Of a stretch of 64,000 bases of DNA, positions 47,517 through 56,671 are shown piece by piece. Below the pieces are notes generated by a model. That model had not been told where the DNA came from. It did no database searches and saw nothing but the letters and a program-made list of their open reading frames with translations. Each line of letters begins with the position of its first letter. Positions within the stretch are counted from its first letter, which is position 1. A program made the translations under genes and the position numbers. The DNA comes from Streptomyces venezuelae (GTDB lineage Bacteria; Actinomycetota; Actinomycetes; Streptomycetales; Streptomycetaceae), in the NCBI RefSeq assembly GCF_008642315.1, contig NZ_CP029192.1:4464001-4528000 (forward strand), read 5' to 3'.

Positions 47517-48773
47517 TTATTGCGCGCCGAAACGGCCCATACCGCCAGCAACCGCCGCGTAGAGCAGAGCCACCACCAGGACCAGCGGGACCGATCGGCC
47601 GTCCGGTGGCAGCATCAGGGCCGCCACTGCCGCCGCGCCCACGAACGCGATGTTGAAGAGCACGTCGTAGATCGAGAAGACCCGCCCGCGGAAGCCGTCG
47701 TCCACCGAGGACTGCACCACCGTGTCCGTGGCGATTTTCGCGCCCTGGGTCGTCAGGCCGAGGAAGAACGCGGCGATGAGGAGAGGGACGGGTTCGAAGG
47801 GGAGGCCGAGTGCGGGTTCGAGGAGCGCCGCCGTGGCCGCGCAGGTGACGATCCAGCCGCCCGGGCCCAGCCGCCCCACCGCCGCCGGCGTCACCACGGC
47901 CGCCACGAAGAACCCCGCGCCGGAGATCCCCACGGCCAGTCCGAGCAGCGCGAGCCCGTCGGCTTCCGTCGACGTCCAGGCGTACCGGCACAGCATCAGG
48001 ACCATGACCGTCAGCGCGCCGTAGCAGAACCGCAGCACCGTCATCGCGGCCAGCGCGCGGGCGGCCGCGGGGCGCTGCGTCAGATGGTGCACCCCCGCTC
48101 TCAGACCGCGTGCCGTGCCGGCCAGGGCGGTCGTCAGGCGCGGTTGGACCAGGTCCGGGTCGGGTCCGAGGAGTTCGCGCGCCATGCGGAGCGAGGCGAG
48201 CGCCGCACAGAGGTACAGCGTGGCGCCACAGAGGACCACGGCCGCATCCGAGTCCGAGGCCGCGAGACGGATCACGAAGGCGAGGCCGCCGCCGAGCGTC
48301 GCGGCGAGCGTGCCCGCGGTCGGTGAGAGGGAGTTCGCGATGACCAGGCGGTCGGCGTCGACCACCCGAGGCAGCGCGGCGGAGAGCCCCGCGAGGACGA
48401 AGCGGTTGACGGCCGTGACGCAGAGGGCGGAGGCGTAGAAGAGCCAGTCGGGTACGCCGCTCAGCATCAGGACGGCGGTCAGGGACGCCAGGGCGGCCCG
48501 CAGGAGGTTGCCGTGGAGGAAGACCTGGCGGCGCGGCCAGCGGTCCAGGAGGACGCCCGCGAAGGGGCCGATCAGGGAGTACGGGAGGAGCAGTACGGCC
48601 ATGGCGGAGGCGATCGCTCCGGGCGAGGCCTGCTTCTCGGGGGAGAAGACGACGTACGTGGCGAGCGCGACCTGGTAGACGCCGTCCGCGCCCTGGGAGA
48701 TCAGCCGTACGGCGAGCAGCCGCCGGAAGTCCCGCAGCCGCAGCAGTATCCGCAGGTCACCGACGACAGCCAT
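47517..48773 (-). CDS. MFS transporter
   Basis: 418-aa major facilitator protein with 12 predicted helices, for example VALATYVVF, SAMAVLLLPYSLIGPFAGVLLDRWPRR (contains the loop 2-3 motif GxLLDRWxRR), and ALTVMVLMLC. ATG 48773 has GAGG upstream. The pattern resembles drug-efflux MFS carriers of the macrolide-efflux group, but the substrate cannot be told. It is the last gene before the INO1 terminator on the minus strand. Confidence 0.88.
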   Translation of the reverse strand: MAVVGDLRILLRLRDFRRLLAVRLISQGADGVYQVALATYVVFSPEKQASPGAIASAMAVLLLPYSLIGPFAGVLLDRWPRRQVFLHGNLLRAALASLTAVLMLSGVPDWLFYASALCVTAVNRFVLAGLSAALPRVVDADRLVIANSLSPTAGTLAATLGGGLAFVIRLAASDSDAAVVLCGATLYLCAALASLRMARELLGPDPDLVQPRLTTALAGTARGLRAGVHHLTQRPAAARALAAMTVLRFCYGALTVMVLMLCRYAWTSTEADGLALLGLAVGISGAGFFVAAVVTPAAVGRLGPGGWIVTCAATAALLEPALGLPFEPVPLLIAAFFLGLTTQGAKIATDTVVQSSVDDGFRGRVFSIYDVLFNIAFVGAAAVAALMLPPDGRSVPLVLVVALLYAAVAGGMGRFGAQ

Positions 48774-48795
48774 GGATCACAGCCTCACATACGAG

Positions 48796-48828
48796 GAGGG
48801 TCCCCGGGCGGAATGCCCGGGGACCCTC
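48796..48828. terminator. terminator after inositol phosphate synthase gene
   Basis: Perfect 14-bp stem GAGGGTCCCCGGGC / GCCCGGGGACCCTC, 5-nt loop, 25 bp after the stop at 48853. Confidence 0.9.
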
Positions 48829-48852
48829 GACAAGCAACAAGGAGAGAGCTGT

Positions 48853-49935
48853 TTAGCGCTCGACCTCGCCCTTGATGAACTTCTCGACGTTCGCGTAGGC
48901 CTCGTCGTCGAAGTACTGGACCGGCGGGGACTTCATGAAGTAGCTGGACGCGGAGAGGATCGGGCCGCCGATGCCGCGGTCCTTGGCGATCTTCGCGGCG
49001 CGCAGGGCGTCGATGATGACACCGGCCGAGTTCGGGGAGTCCCAGACCTCGAGCTTGTACTCCAGGTTCAGCGGGACCTCGCCGAAGGCGCGGCCCTCGA
49101 GGCGGACGTACGCCCACTTGCGGTCGTCGAGCCACGCGACGTAGTCGGACGGGCCGATGTGGACGTTCTTCTCGCCCAGCTCGCGGTCCGGGATCTGCGA
49201 GGTGACGGCCTGCGTCTTCGAGATCTTCTTGGACTCGAGGCGGTCGCGCTCGAGCATGTTCTTGAAGTCCATGTTGCCGCCGACGTTGAGCTGCATGGTG
49301 CGCTCGAGACGGACACCGCGGTCCTCGAACAGCTTCGCCATCACGCGGTGCGTGATGGTGGCGCCGACCTGCGACTTGATGTCGTCGCCGACGATCGGGA
49401 CACCGGCCTCGGTGAACTTGTCCGCCCACTCCTTGGTGCCGGCGATGAAGACCGGGAGAGCGTTGACGAACGCGACCTTGGCGTCGATGGCGCACTGCGC
49501 GTAGAACTTCGCGGCGTCCTCGGAACCGACGGGCAGGTAGCAGACGAGGACGTCGACCTGGCGGTCCTTGAGGATCTGGACGACGTCCACGGGGGCCTCG
49601 TCGGACTCCTCGATGGTCTGGCGGTAGTACTTGCCCAGGCCGTCGTAGGTGTGGCCGCGCTGGACGGTCACGCCCGAGTTCGGCACGTCGCAGATCTTGA
49701 TGGTGTTGTTCTCGCTGGCACCGATGGCGTCCGAGAGGTCGAGGCCGACCTTCTTCGCGTCGACGTCGAACGCGGCGACGAACTCGACGTCACCGACGTG
49801 GTACTCGCCGAACTGGACGTGCATCAGACCCGGGACCTTGGTGTCCGGGTCGGCGTCCTTGTAGAACTCGACGCCCTGGACCAGCGAGGCGGCGCAGTTG
49901 CCCACGCCGACGATGGCTACGCGAACCGAACCCAT
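48853..49935 (-). CDS. ino1: myo-inositol-1-phosphate synthase
   Basis: 360-aa NAD-dependent isomerase making inositol 1-phosphate from glucose 6-phosphate, feeding phosphatidylinositol and mycothiol. ATG 49935 ([21 protein letters not shown]) follows GGGAGC. Rossmann motif GVGNCAAS near 9-16; substrate-binding [11 protein letters not shown] and [16 protein letters not shown] near 180-195; [13 protein letters not shown] near 217-229; catalytic lysines in the [10 protein letters not shown] region. Actinobacterial length. Upstream PadR gene on the same strand is likely its regulator or operon partner. Confidence 0.97.
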   Translation of the reverse strand: MGSVRVAIVGVGNCAASLVQGVEFYKDADPDTKVPGLMHVQFGEYHVGDVEFVAAFDVDAKKVGLDLSDAIGASENNTIKICDVPNSGVTVQRGHTYDGLGKYYRQTIEESDEAPVDVVQILKDRQVDVLVCYLPVGSEDAAKFYAQCAIDAKVAFVNALPVFIAGTKEWADKFTEAGVPIVGDDIKSQVGATITHRVMAKLFEDRGVRLERTMQLNVGGNMDFKNMLERDRLESKKISKTQAVTSQIPDRELGEKNVHIGPSDYVAWLDDRKWAYVRLEGRAFGEVPLNLEYKLEVWDSPNSAGVIIDALRAAKIAKDRGIGGPILSASSYFMKSPPVQYFDDEAYANVEKFIKGEVER

Positions 49936-49994
49936 TCCGGTTGCTCCCTGTGTGATCTCGGTATTCCGGATGAAACCCTGCGGAACGCTGGGTC

Positions 49995-50681
49995 TCACTT
50001 GGCGGGGTCATCGGACGGATCCGGCGGCGGGTCGTTCTCCCGCCGCCGGGGCAGGCCCGCCGACTCCCCAGATGTGCTGTTCTGCTGAGCGGAGCTGCCG
50101 GGAGCGGACCGTTGCTGGTCCCGTCCCGCTCGCTCGCTCTCGATGAGCTCGTTCAGCCAGCGCACTTCGCGCTCCACGGACTCCATGCCGTGCCGCTGCA
50201 GCTCAAGCGTGTAGTCGTCCAGGCGCTCCCGGGTACGGGCCAGGGAGGCGCGCATCTTCTCCAGGCGCTCTTCGAGGCGGCTGCGGCGGCCCTCGAGCAC
50301 CCGCATCCGGACATCTCGCGAGGTCTGCCCGAAGAAGGCGAAACGGGCGGCGAAGTGCTCGTCCTCGTACGCGTCGGGGCCGGTCTGCGAGAGCAGATCC
50401 TCGAAGTGCTCCTTACCTTCCGCCGTCAACCGATAGACGATCTTGGCGCGACGTCCCGCGAGCGGAGCCGCGAGGGCGTCTTCGGGAGTGCCGCCCGATT
50501 CCTCGATCAACCAGCCGTTGGCGACCAGCGTCTTGAGGCAGGGGTAGAGCGTCCCGTAACTGAAGGCGCGGAACACTCCCAGCGACGTATTGAGTCGTTT
50601 GCGCAGCTCATAGCCGTGCATCGGGGATTCGCGGAGCAGACCGAGGACAGCGAATTCCAGGATGCCGGAGCGCCTGCTCAT
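49995..50681 (-). CDS. PadR family transcriptional regulator
   Basis: 228-aa regulator. ATG 50681 ([30 protein letters not shown]) is the typical PadR winged-helix N-terminus. The wing runs through [19 protein letters not shown] and [18 protein letters not shown]; a coiled-coil dimer arm covers about 110-190 ([23 protein letters not shown], then the second helix). A disordered acidic C-terminus follows. Its stop lies 59 bp before the ino1 start. A perfect 21-bp palindrome 51 bp upstream of its own start is the obvious operator, so self-repression and co-regulation of ino1 are likely. Confidence 0.93.
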   Translation of the reverse strand: MSRRSGILEFAVLGLLRESPMHGYELRKRLNTSLGVFRAFSYGTLYPCLKTLVANGWLIEESGGTPEDALAAPLAGRRAKIVYRLTAEGKEHFEDLLSQTGPDAYEDEHFAARFAFFGQTSRDVRMRVLEGRRSRLEERLEKMRASLARTRERLDDYTLELQRHGMESVEREVRWLNELIESERAGRDQQRSAPGSSAQQNSTSGESAGLPRRRENDPPPDPSDDPAK

Positions 50682-50731
50682 CTTCGCCTCCCGTCTGCCG
50701 CGGTCCCTCAGTACGGCCTTTATGCCGAGCT

Positions 50732-50752
50732 GATGTATCGACTCGATACATC
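50732..50752. promoter_or_regulatory. PadR operator palindrome
   Basis: Arms GATGTATCGA and TCGATACATC are perfectly complementary around one central C (50742). It contains the ATGTAT...ATACAT core common to PadR operators. Position between padR and the divergent PBP gene allows control of both. Confidence 0.85.
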
Positions 50753-50876
50753 GAGACGATAGAACGGCGATCCGGTTGAGACAAGAGGGGGCACGGTGAA
50801 CGGCGTCACATCACCGATTCGTAGGAAGTAACTTGCCTGATTTGGGGTGAACTTCGGCTCTAGGAGGGTTTTGACG

Positions 50877-51047
50877 GTGCGTAGTCTGTGCGCCATGCAT
50901 GCCGCCGGGAACCAAGTGACGTCAGGGAGCGTCGTGGTCCCCGGTGTAGTGCGGGCGCGTTCAGGAACGGGCGCCTCCGCACTTCGGGGGGACCGGAAAC
51001 CAGCCGCCGTTTCCAGGCGTGGACAGCTGCGCCTGCCCGAGGAGTAA
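50877..51047 (+). CDS. possible small ORF upstream of the penicillin-binding protein
   Basis: 56-aa frame from GTG 50877 with an excellent AGGAGGG site nine bases upstream, ending eight bases before the ATG of the PBP gene. It starts MRSLCAMHAAGNQVTSGSVV and is basic, with no membrane helix. It might be a leader peptide or a genuine small protein; the strong ribosome site is the only support. The rest of the 373-bp gap holds the PadR palindrome. Confidence 0.3.
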   Translation: MRSLCAMHAAGNQVTSGSVVVPGVVRARSGTGASALRGDRKPAAVSRRGQLRLPEE

Positions 51048-51054
51048 TCGTTCG

Positions 51055-53820
51055 ATGAGCGAGCACCGTCGCAAACCGCCGCAGCCGCAGGGCGGCGGAC
51101 GCGCCGCGGCCAGGCGCGGCACCCCAGGGGCGCCGTCCGGTCGACGCGCGGCACCACGGGGCGACACAGGATCACCCTCTGCCTCCTACGGAGGACCGGG
51201 GCCCGGTTCCGGGGCACCCGACGACGGTGACCGCCCCTATGGCGGCAGGGCCGAGGCCCGGCGCGCCGCACAGCGCAGCGGTTCGGTCGGCGCGGGCGGC
51301 GGACGCCGCAGGGCGCCGGACGGCGGCGGACGCGCGGGCGGCGGTGGCGGCCGTCGCGGCGGCGGGTCCGGCGGATCGTCCGGTCCCGGCCGTGGCAGGG
51401 GCCGTGGCGCGGAGCCGCCCCGCAAGAAGCGTTTCATCGACTACCCGCGAGCGGGCAAGTCCGGAGCGCGCCGCTGGGTCCCCTCGTGGCGTCTGGTCAC
51501 CGGCGTGTTCCTGGGCTTCTTCGGCGGTCTGATGGCGGTCGCCGGCATCTCGTACGCCCTGGTGGAGGTGCCGGAGGTCGACAAGGCGGCCAAGGCCCAG
51601 AACAACGTCTACTACTGGGCCGACGGCAAGCAGATGGTCGCGACCGGTGGTGAGCGCAACCGCCAGATCATCGACTACGACGACATCCCCAAGGAGATGC
51701 GCTTCGCCGTGATGTCGGCGGAGAACAAGACGTTCGAGAAGGACAAGGGCGTCGACCCGATGGGCATCACCCGGGCCGTGGTCAACATGGCCAAGGGCGG
51801 GCAGACGCAGGGTGGCTCCACGATCACCCAGCAGTACGTGAAGAACGCGCGACTCGGCGATCAGTCGCAGACCTTCACCAGGAAGTTCAAAGAGCTCTTC
51901 ATCTCGATAAAGGTCGGCCGGACGGTGTCCAAGGAGGACATCATGGCCGGCTACCTCAACACCGCTTATTACGGTCGTGGGGCCTACGGCATCCAGGCGG
52001 CGGCCCGGGCGTACTTCAACGAGGAAGCCAGCAAGCTGGACCCGAGCCAGTGTGCCTTCCTGGCGACCGTGCTGAAGGGCGCCACGTACTACGACCCCGC
52101 CGGTTACCCCGAGATCGATCCCGCGGCCAACAAGCAGGACAACACCGCGCGCGCGAAGAAGCGCTGGGCGTGGATCCTCGACGAGGAGGTCAAGGACGGC
52201 CGTCTGACGAGCGAGCAGCGGGCCCAGTTCACGAAGTTCCCGAAGCTCCAGAACCCGCGGTCGAACATGGACCTGGCGGGCCAGACCGGTTACCTCGTGG
52301 ACCTGGCCAAGGCGTACGTCATCAGGAACACCAACATCACTGCCGAGCAGCTCCAGCGGGGCGGCTACGAGATCCACACGACCTTCGAGCGGAGGAAGGT
52401 CAACGAGCTCGAGAAGGCGGTGAACAAGGTCCGCAAGGAGAAGATCAAGCCGAAGGTGCGTCCGGAGAAGGACACGCACGTTCAGTTCGGCGGGGCTTCC
52501 GTGGACCCGAAGACCGGCGCGATCAAGGCCATCTACGGCGGTGAGGACGCGACCAAGCACTTCACCAACAACGCCGACCAGACCGGTGCCCAGGTCGGTT
52601 CGACGTACAAGCCGTTCGTGCTGGCCGCGGCGTTCAAGTACGGCGTGCGTGACCCGGACGGGCCGGAGGAGCAGTCCGAGGCCGAGCGCACCATCGTCAA
52701 CCCGAAGAGTCTCTACAGCGGCAAGAACGAGCTGAAGATCCAGAAGTACAACGGTCAGATCTGGACGGACCGTGACGGCAAGCAGTGGAACCAGAAGAAC
52801 GACGGCAACCAGTCCTACAACCGTCCCAGCTTCCAGATCGATCTTCGTGAGGCGATGAGGGAGTCGGTCAACTCGGCCTATGTGCAGCTCGGCATGGACG
52901 TCGGCCTGGAGAAGGTCAAGCAGGCCGCCATGGAGGCCGGCCTCAAGGACGACAGCTCGATGGCCGGTGCCACCTACCCGTCCTTCTCGCTGGGCACCTC
53001 GTCACCGAGCGCGATCCGGATGGCCGGCGCGTACTCCACGTTCGCGGCGAGCGGCAAGCAGAACGAGCCGTACTCGGTCAGCGAGGTCGAGCACGAGGGC
53101 GACACGGTCTTCCGGCACGAGAAGGAGACCAAGCAGGCGTTCAGCGCCGAGGTCGCCGACAACGTGACCGACGTGCTGCGGACCGTCGTGGAGAAGGGCA
53201 CCGGTACCTCCGCCAAGCTCACGGGCCGCCAGGTCGCCGGTAAGACCGGCACGACCGACGGCAACAAGTCCGCCTGGTTCGTCGGCTACACCCCGCAGCT
53301 GTCGACGGCGGTCAGCATGTACCGGCTCGACGACGACGAGACCAACAAGAAGCGCAAGTTCCTGGAGATGTTCGGCACGGGTGGCGAGGAGAAGATCCAC
53401 GGTGCCTCGTTCCCCGCGCAGATCTGGCAGGACTACATGGAGCAGGCGCTCAAGGGGAAGTCCGTCGTGAACTTCCCGGTGCCCGGTCCGATCGGCAAGG
53501 TCGTCGGTGAGACGCCGCCTCCGCCGCCGACCCCGACGAAGACCGAGGAGCCGGAGGAGACCACCTCTCCGACGCCCACGGAAACCGAGCCCTCGAAGCC
53601 GCCGACGCACTCGCCCGACCCCACCGATACCTGCGACCCGTTCGACTGGGACTGCAACCACGACGGTGGCCAGCAGAACGGCGGAGCCGACGGTGGCGTC
53701 GACGGCGGGCCCGGTGGGGAGTCGCCACCTCCGACAGAGGATCCGGTCGGCGGTGGCGGCAGCAACGGCAATGGCAATGGCAACGGAGGGGGCGGAATCT
53801 TCGGCGGGCCATCGGACTGA
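51055..53820 (+). CDS. class A penicillin-binding protein (transglycosylase-transpeptidase)
   Basis: 921-aa bifunctional wall synthase. ATG 51055 follows GAGGAG. Residues 1-140: basic, Gly/Arg-rich cytoplasmic tail; membrane anchor about 145-169; GT51 glycosyltransferase about 190-370 with catalytic Glu223 in SAENKTFEKDKGVDPMGITR and GGSTITQQYVKN; transpeptidase about 475-800 with Ser516 and Lys519 (GSTYKPF), SVN at 604-606 and Lys730 in KTGTTDG. The extracellular C-terminal 120 residues are Pro/Thr/Glu-rich, then Gly/Asn-rich, with one CDPFDWDC pair. All catalytic residues present. Followed by a parS and a hairpin. Confidence 0.97.
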   Translation: MSEHRRKPPQPQGGGRAAARRGTPGAPSGRRAAPRGDTGSPSASYGGPGPGSGAPDDGDRPYGGRAEARRAAQRSGSVGAGGGRRRAPDGGGRAGGGGGRRGGGSGGSSGPGRGRGRGAEPPRKKRFIDYPRAGKSGARRWVPSWRLVTGVFLGFFGGLMAVAGISYALVEVPEVDKAAKAQNNVYYWADGKQMVATGGERNRQIIDYDDIPKEMRFAVMSAENKTFEKDKGVDPMGITRAVVNMAKGGQTQGGSTITQQYVKNARLGDQSQTFTRKFKELFISIKVGRTVSKEDIMAGYLNTAYYGRGAYGIQAAARAYFNEEASKLDPSQCAFLATVLKGATYYDPAGYPEIDPAANKQDNTARAKKRWAWILDEEVKDGRLTSEQRAQFTKFPKLQNPRSNMDLAGQTGYLVDLAKAYVIRNTNITAEQLQRGGYEIHTTFERRKVNELEKAVNKVRKEKIKPKVRPEKDTHVQFGGASVDPKTGAIKAIYGGEDATKHFTNNADQTGAQVGSTYKPFVLAAAFKYGVRDPDGPEEQSEAERTIVNPKSLYSGKNELKIQKYNGQIWTDRDGKQWNQKNDGNQSYNRPSFQIDLREAMRESVNSAYVQLGMDVGLEKVKQAAMEAGLKDDSSMAGATYPSFSLGTSSPSAIRMAGAYSTFAASGKQNEPYSVSEVEHEGDTVFRHEKETKQAFSAEVADNVTDVLRTVVEKGTGTSAKLTGRQVAGKTGTTDGNKSAWFVGYTPQLSTAVSMYRLDDDETNKKRKFLEMFGTGGEEKIHGASFPAQIWQDYMEQALKGKSVVNFPVPGPIGKVVGETPPPPPTPTKTEEPEETTSPTPTETEPSKPPTHSPDPTDTCDPFDWDCNHDGGQQNGGADGGVDGGPGGESPPPTEDPVGGGGSNGNGNGNGGGGIFGGPSD

Positions 53821-53873
53821 GCCGAGGCCGCCGGGACACCCCGGCGGGCCGACAGGGGCGCTCCCCCGCGGAT

Positions 53874-53887
53874 GTTTCACGTGAAAC
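53874..53887. other. parS: parS site after the PBP gene
   Basis: Perfect GTTTCACGTGAAAC abutting the terminator hairpin that follows. Confidence 0.95.
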
Positions 53888-53921
53888 GAGGGTCGTCGCA
53901 CCGATGGGTGCGGCGACCCTC
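53888..53921 (+). terminator. terminator of PBP gene
   Basis: GAGGGTCGTCGCACC / GGTGCGGCGACCCTC with a 4-nt loop (one wobble), starting the base after the parS ends. Confidence 0.85.
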
Positions 53922-53957
53922 TCCGCGTTCCCAGTCGCGTACGGCAGGATGTCGGGC

Positions 53958-55484
53958 ATGCCCAGTGCAGACCCCAGCGCAGAGACGCCGCGCACGAGCG
54001 CGTACGAGCCTGTGAGCCCGCAGGAGCAGGAACCGGTCCGTCCCACGAGGGAGGACGAGGTAGCCCGGTCCGGCAGTGAGCTGATGGGCGGCCCGGTCGG
54101 CCGAAGAGTGCTGTTCGCGGCGTCCTGGTGGACCCCCGTGCGCATCATCGCTCTCGTCGCGCTCGGGATGTTCGCGCTCGGGATGGTCCAGAAGATGCCG
54201 TGCTACAACGGCGCCTGGTTCCTCGGCGCCAGTTCGCAGTACACGCACGCGTGCTACTCCGACATCCCGCACCTCTATCAGGGACGCGGTTTCGCCGACG
54301 GCCTGGTGCCGTACTTCGACCGGCTGCCAGGCGACATGGAGTACCTCGAGTACCCGGTCCTCACCGGCGTGTTCATGGAAATGGCGTCCTGGGTGACGCC
54401 CGGCAGCGGATCCATCCAGCACCAGGAGAAGATCTACTGGATGGTCAACGCCGGGATACTGATGGCCTGCACCGCGGTCGTCGCCGTGTGCGTGGCCCGC
54501 ACCCACCGGCGCCGCCCCTGGGACGGACTCCTTGTCGCCCTAGCGCCGGCCTTCGCGCTGACCGCCACCATCAACTGGGACCTGCTCGCCGTGGCGCTCA
54601 CGGCCGCCGCGATGCTGATGTGGTCCCGCTCGCGCCCCGTCGCCTTCGGCGTGCTCCTCGGGCTCGCCACGGCCGCCAAGCTGTATCCGGTGCTGATCCT
54701 GGGACCGCTGCTGATCCTGTGCTGGCGTGCGGGCAGATGGCGGGCCTTCGGCACCGCGCTGCTGGGCACGGTGAGCGCCTGGCTGGTCGTGAACCTGCCG
54801 GTGATGCTGCTCGCGAGCGACGGATGGTCGAAGTTCTACACGTTCAGCCAGGAACGCGGCGTCGACTTCGGATCCTTCTGGCTGATCCTCTCGCAGCGGA
54901 TGGACTCCCCGTTGAGCACCGACACGGTGAACACCCTGGCCACCGCGCTGATGCTCGTCGCCTGTCTGGGCGTCGGCGCCCTGGGACTCACCGCGCCACG
55001 CCGCCCGCGCTTCGCACAGCTGGCCTTCCTGGTGGTCGCCGCCTTCATCCTCACCAACAAGGTCTACTCGCCGCAGTACGTCCTGTGGTTGATCCCGCTC
55101 GCCGCTCTGGCCCGGCCGCGCTGGCGCGACTTCCTGATCTGGCAGGCGTGCGAGGTCGCGTACTTCCTGGGGATCTGGCTCTACCTGGCGTACACGACGA
55201 GCGGGGACGCCCACAAGGGACTCCCGACGGAGGGGTACCAGCTCGCCATCGTTGTGCACCTCTTGGGCACGCTGTACCTGTGCGCCGTGGTGGTGCGAGA
55301 CGTTCTGATGCCTGAGCGGGACGTCGTGCGGTCGTCCGGGGACGACGACCCCTCTGGAGGCGTCCTGGACGGCTCGCGGGACGTCTTCGTGCTGGGCACC
55401 GCCCGTTACGCGGGCAGGGCCGCCCTGCACACCGCACAGGCCCCCACCGTGAAGTGGGGGTCGGCGGCCGACGCGCCGCGCTGA
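53958..55484 (+). CDS. GT87-type membrane glycosyltransferase (DUF2029)
   Basis: 508-aa polytopic protein. ATG 53958 has GGCAGGA upstream; ATG 53949 is nine bases earlier. After a 55-residue cytoplasmic start come about ten helices; the first extracytoplasmic loop contains SDIPHLYQGRGFADGLVPYFDRLPGDMEYLEYPVLTG with the conserved acidic pair of GT-C enzymes, and GLATAAKLYPVLILGPLLI holds the typical AAKLYP motif. Such enzymes use polyprenyl-phosphate sugars to build wall or lipid glycans. Likely partner of the PBP gene in the same direction. Converges on the racemase-fold gene. Confidence 0.88.
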   Translation: MPSADPSAETPRTSAYEPVSPQEQEPVRPTREDEVARSGSELMGGPVGRRVLFAASWWTPVRIIALVALGMFALGMVQKMPCYNGAWFLGASSQYTHACYSDIPHLYQGRGFADGLVPYFDRLPGDMEYLEYPVLTGVFMEMASWVTPGSGSIQHQEKIYWMVNAGILMACTAVVAVCVARTHRRRPWDGLLVALAPAFALTATINWDLLAVALTAAAMLMWSRSRPVAFGVLLGLATAAKLYPVLILGPLLILCWRAGRWRAFGTALLGTVSAWLVVNLPVMLLASDGWSKFYTFSQERGVDFGSFWLILSQRMDSPLSTDTVNTLATALMLVACLGVGALGLTAPRRPRFAQLAFLVVAAFILTNKVYSPQYVLWLIPLAALARPRWRDFLIWQACEVAYFLGIWLYLAYTTSGDAHKGLPTEGYQLAIVVHLLGTLYLCAVVVRDVLMPERDVVRSSGDDDPSGGVLDGSRDVFVLGTARYAGRAALHTAQAPTVKWGSAADAPR

Positions 55485-55497
55485 GGCAGCCGCACAC

Positions 55498-55544
55498 ACG
55501 CGGAAGGGCCGGTACGAGACGTCGTCGTACCGGCCCTTCCGCGT
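55498..55544. terminator. strong bidirectional terminator
   Basis: Perfect 20-bp stem with a 7-nt loop (arms 55498-55517 and 55525-55544) between convergent GT87 and racemase-fold genes. The longest perfect hairpin seen in the window. Confidence 0.92.
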
Positions 55545-55573
55545 GCTGGACGCGCCTGCTGGATCGATCCGCC

Positions 55574-56605
55574 TCAGCGATCGATGATGCGGTCGAACTG
55601 CGTGGTGGTGTGCCGCAGATGCGCCACCAGCTCCTCGCCGACCTTCGGCTCCGGGGCGTCCGAGGGCACGAAGAGGATCGAGACCTGCATGTGCGGCGGC
55701 TCCGCGAACCAGCGCTGCTTGCCCGCCCAGACGAAGGGCGAGAGGTTGCGGTTGACGGTCGCGAGACCTGCCCGCGCCACGCCCTTGGCCCGCGGCATCA
55801 TGCCGTGCAGCGCCTTCGGGGCCTCCAGGCCCACTCCGTGCGAGGTGCCGCCCGCCACGACGACCAGCCAGCCGTCGGAGGCGGCCTTCTGCTGGCGATA
55901 GCCGAAGCGGTCGCCCTTGGCGACGGCGGTGACATCGAGGACGGCACCGCGGTACTCGGTGGCCTCGTGGTCGCCGAGCCAGAGTTTCGTGCCGATGCGG
56001 GCACGGAAGCGCGTCTGCGGGAACTGCTGCTGCAGACGGGCCAGTTCACCGGCCTTGAGGTGGCTGACGAACATCGTGTGCAGCGGCAGGCGGGCCGCGC
56101 GCAGGCGGTCCATCCAGCCGATGACCTCCTCGACGGCGTCGGAGCCGTCGGTGCGGTCCAGCGGCAGGTGGATCGCGAAGCCTTCGAGGCGTACGTCCTC
56201 GATGGCGGCGTGCAACTGCGGAAGCTCCTGCTCGCTGACGCCGTGACGCTTCATCGAGGACATGACCTCGATGACGACGCGGGCGCCCACGAGGCCGTGC
56301 ACGCCGTCGAGCGACGACACGGAACGGATGACGCGGTCGGGCAGCGGCACCGGCTCCTCGCCCCGCCGGAACGGGGTCAGGACCAGCAGGTCGCCGCTGA
56401 ACCAGTCCTTGATCCGAGCGGCCTCATAGGTGGTGCCCACGGCGAGCACGTCGGAGCCGAAGCGCGTGGCTTCCTCGGCGAGGCGCTCATGACCGAAGCC
56501 GTAGCCGTTGCCCTTGCAGACCGGGACGATGCCCGGGAACTGCTCCAGCATGTGCTTCTGGTGTGCCCGCCAGCGCGCGGTGTCGACATAGAGCGTGAGC
56601 GCCAT
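55574..56605 (-). CDS. alanine racemase N-terminal domain (PLP) protein
   Basis: 343-aa fold-type III PLP enzyme from ATG 56605. The cofactor lysine is Lys31 in VPVCKGNGYGFGH, closely matching the alanine racemase VKANAYGHG motif. The barrel continues with VLAVGTTYEAARI, ARVVIEVMSSMKRHGVSEQELP and TMFVSHLKAGELARLQQQFP. The C-terminal racemase domain is reduced, so the enzyme may act on a free or lipid-linked amino acid in the pathway of its neighbour FemX; this is inference. It lies 66 bp downstream of femX on the same strand. Confidence 0.87.
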   Translation of the reverse strand: MALTLYVDTARWRAHQKHMLEQFPGIVPVCKGNGYGFGHERLAEEATRFGSDVLAVGTTYEAARIKDWFSGDLLVLTPFRRGEEPVPLPDRVIRSVSSLDGVHGLVGARVVIEVMSSMKRHGVSEQELPQLHAAIEDVRLEGFAIHLPLDRTDGSDAVEEVIGWMDRLRAARLPLHTMFVSHLKAGELARLQQQFPQTRFRARIGTKLWLGDHEATEYRGAVLDVTAVAKGDRFGYRQQKAASDGWLVVVAGGTSHGVGLEAPKALHGMMPRAKGVARAGLATVNRNLSPFVWAGKQRWFAEPPHMQVSILFVPSDAPEPKVGEELVAHLRHTTTQFDRIIDR

Positions 56606-56671
56606 GGCTGGATCCCGGAACCTTTCTCGTGTCTGCGGTGTATCAGAGTTATGGAAGGAAATTGTGCGGGA

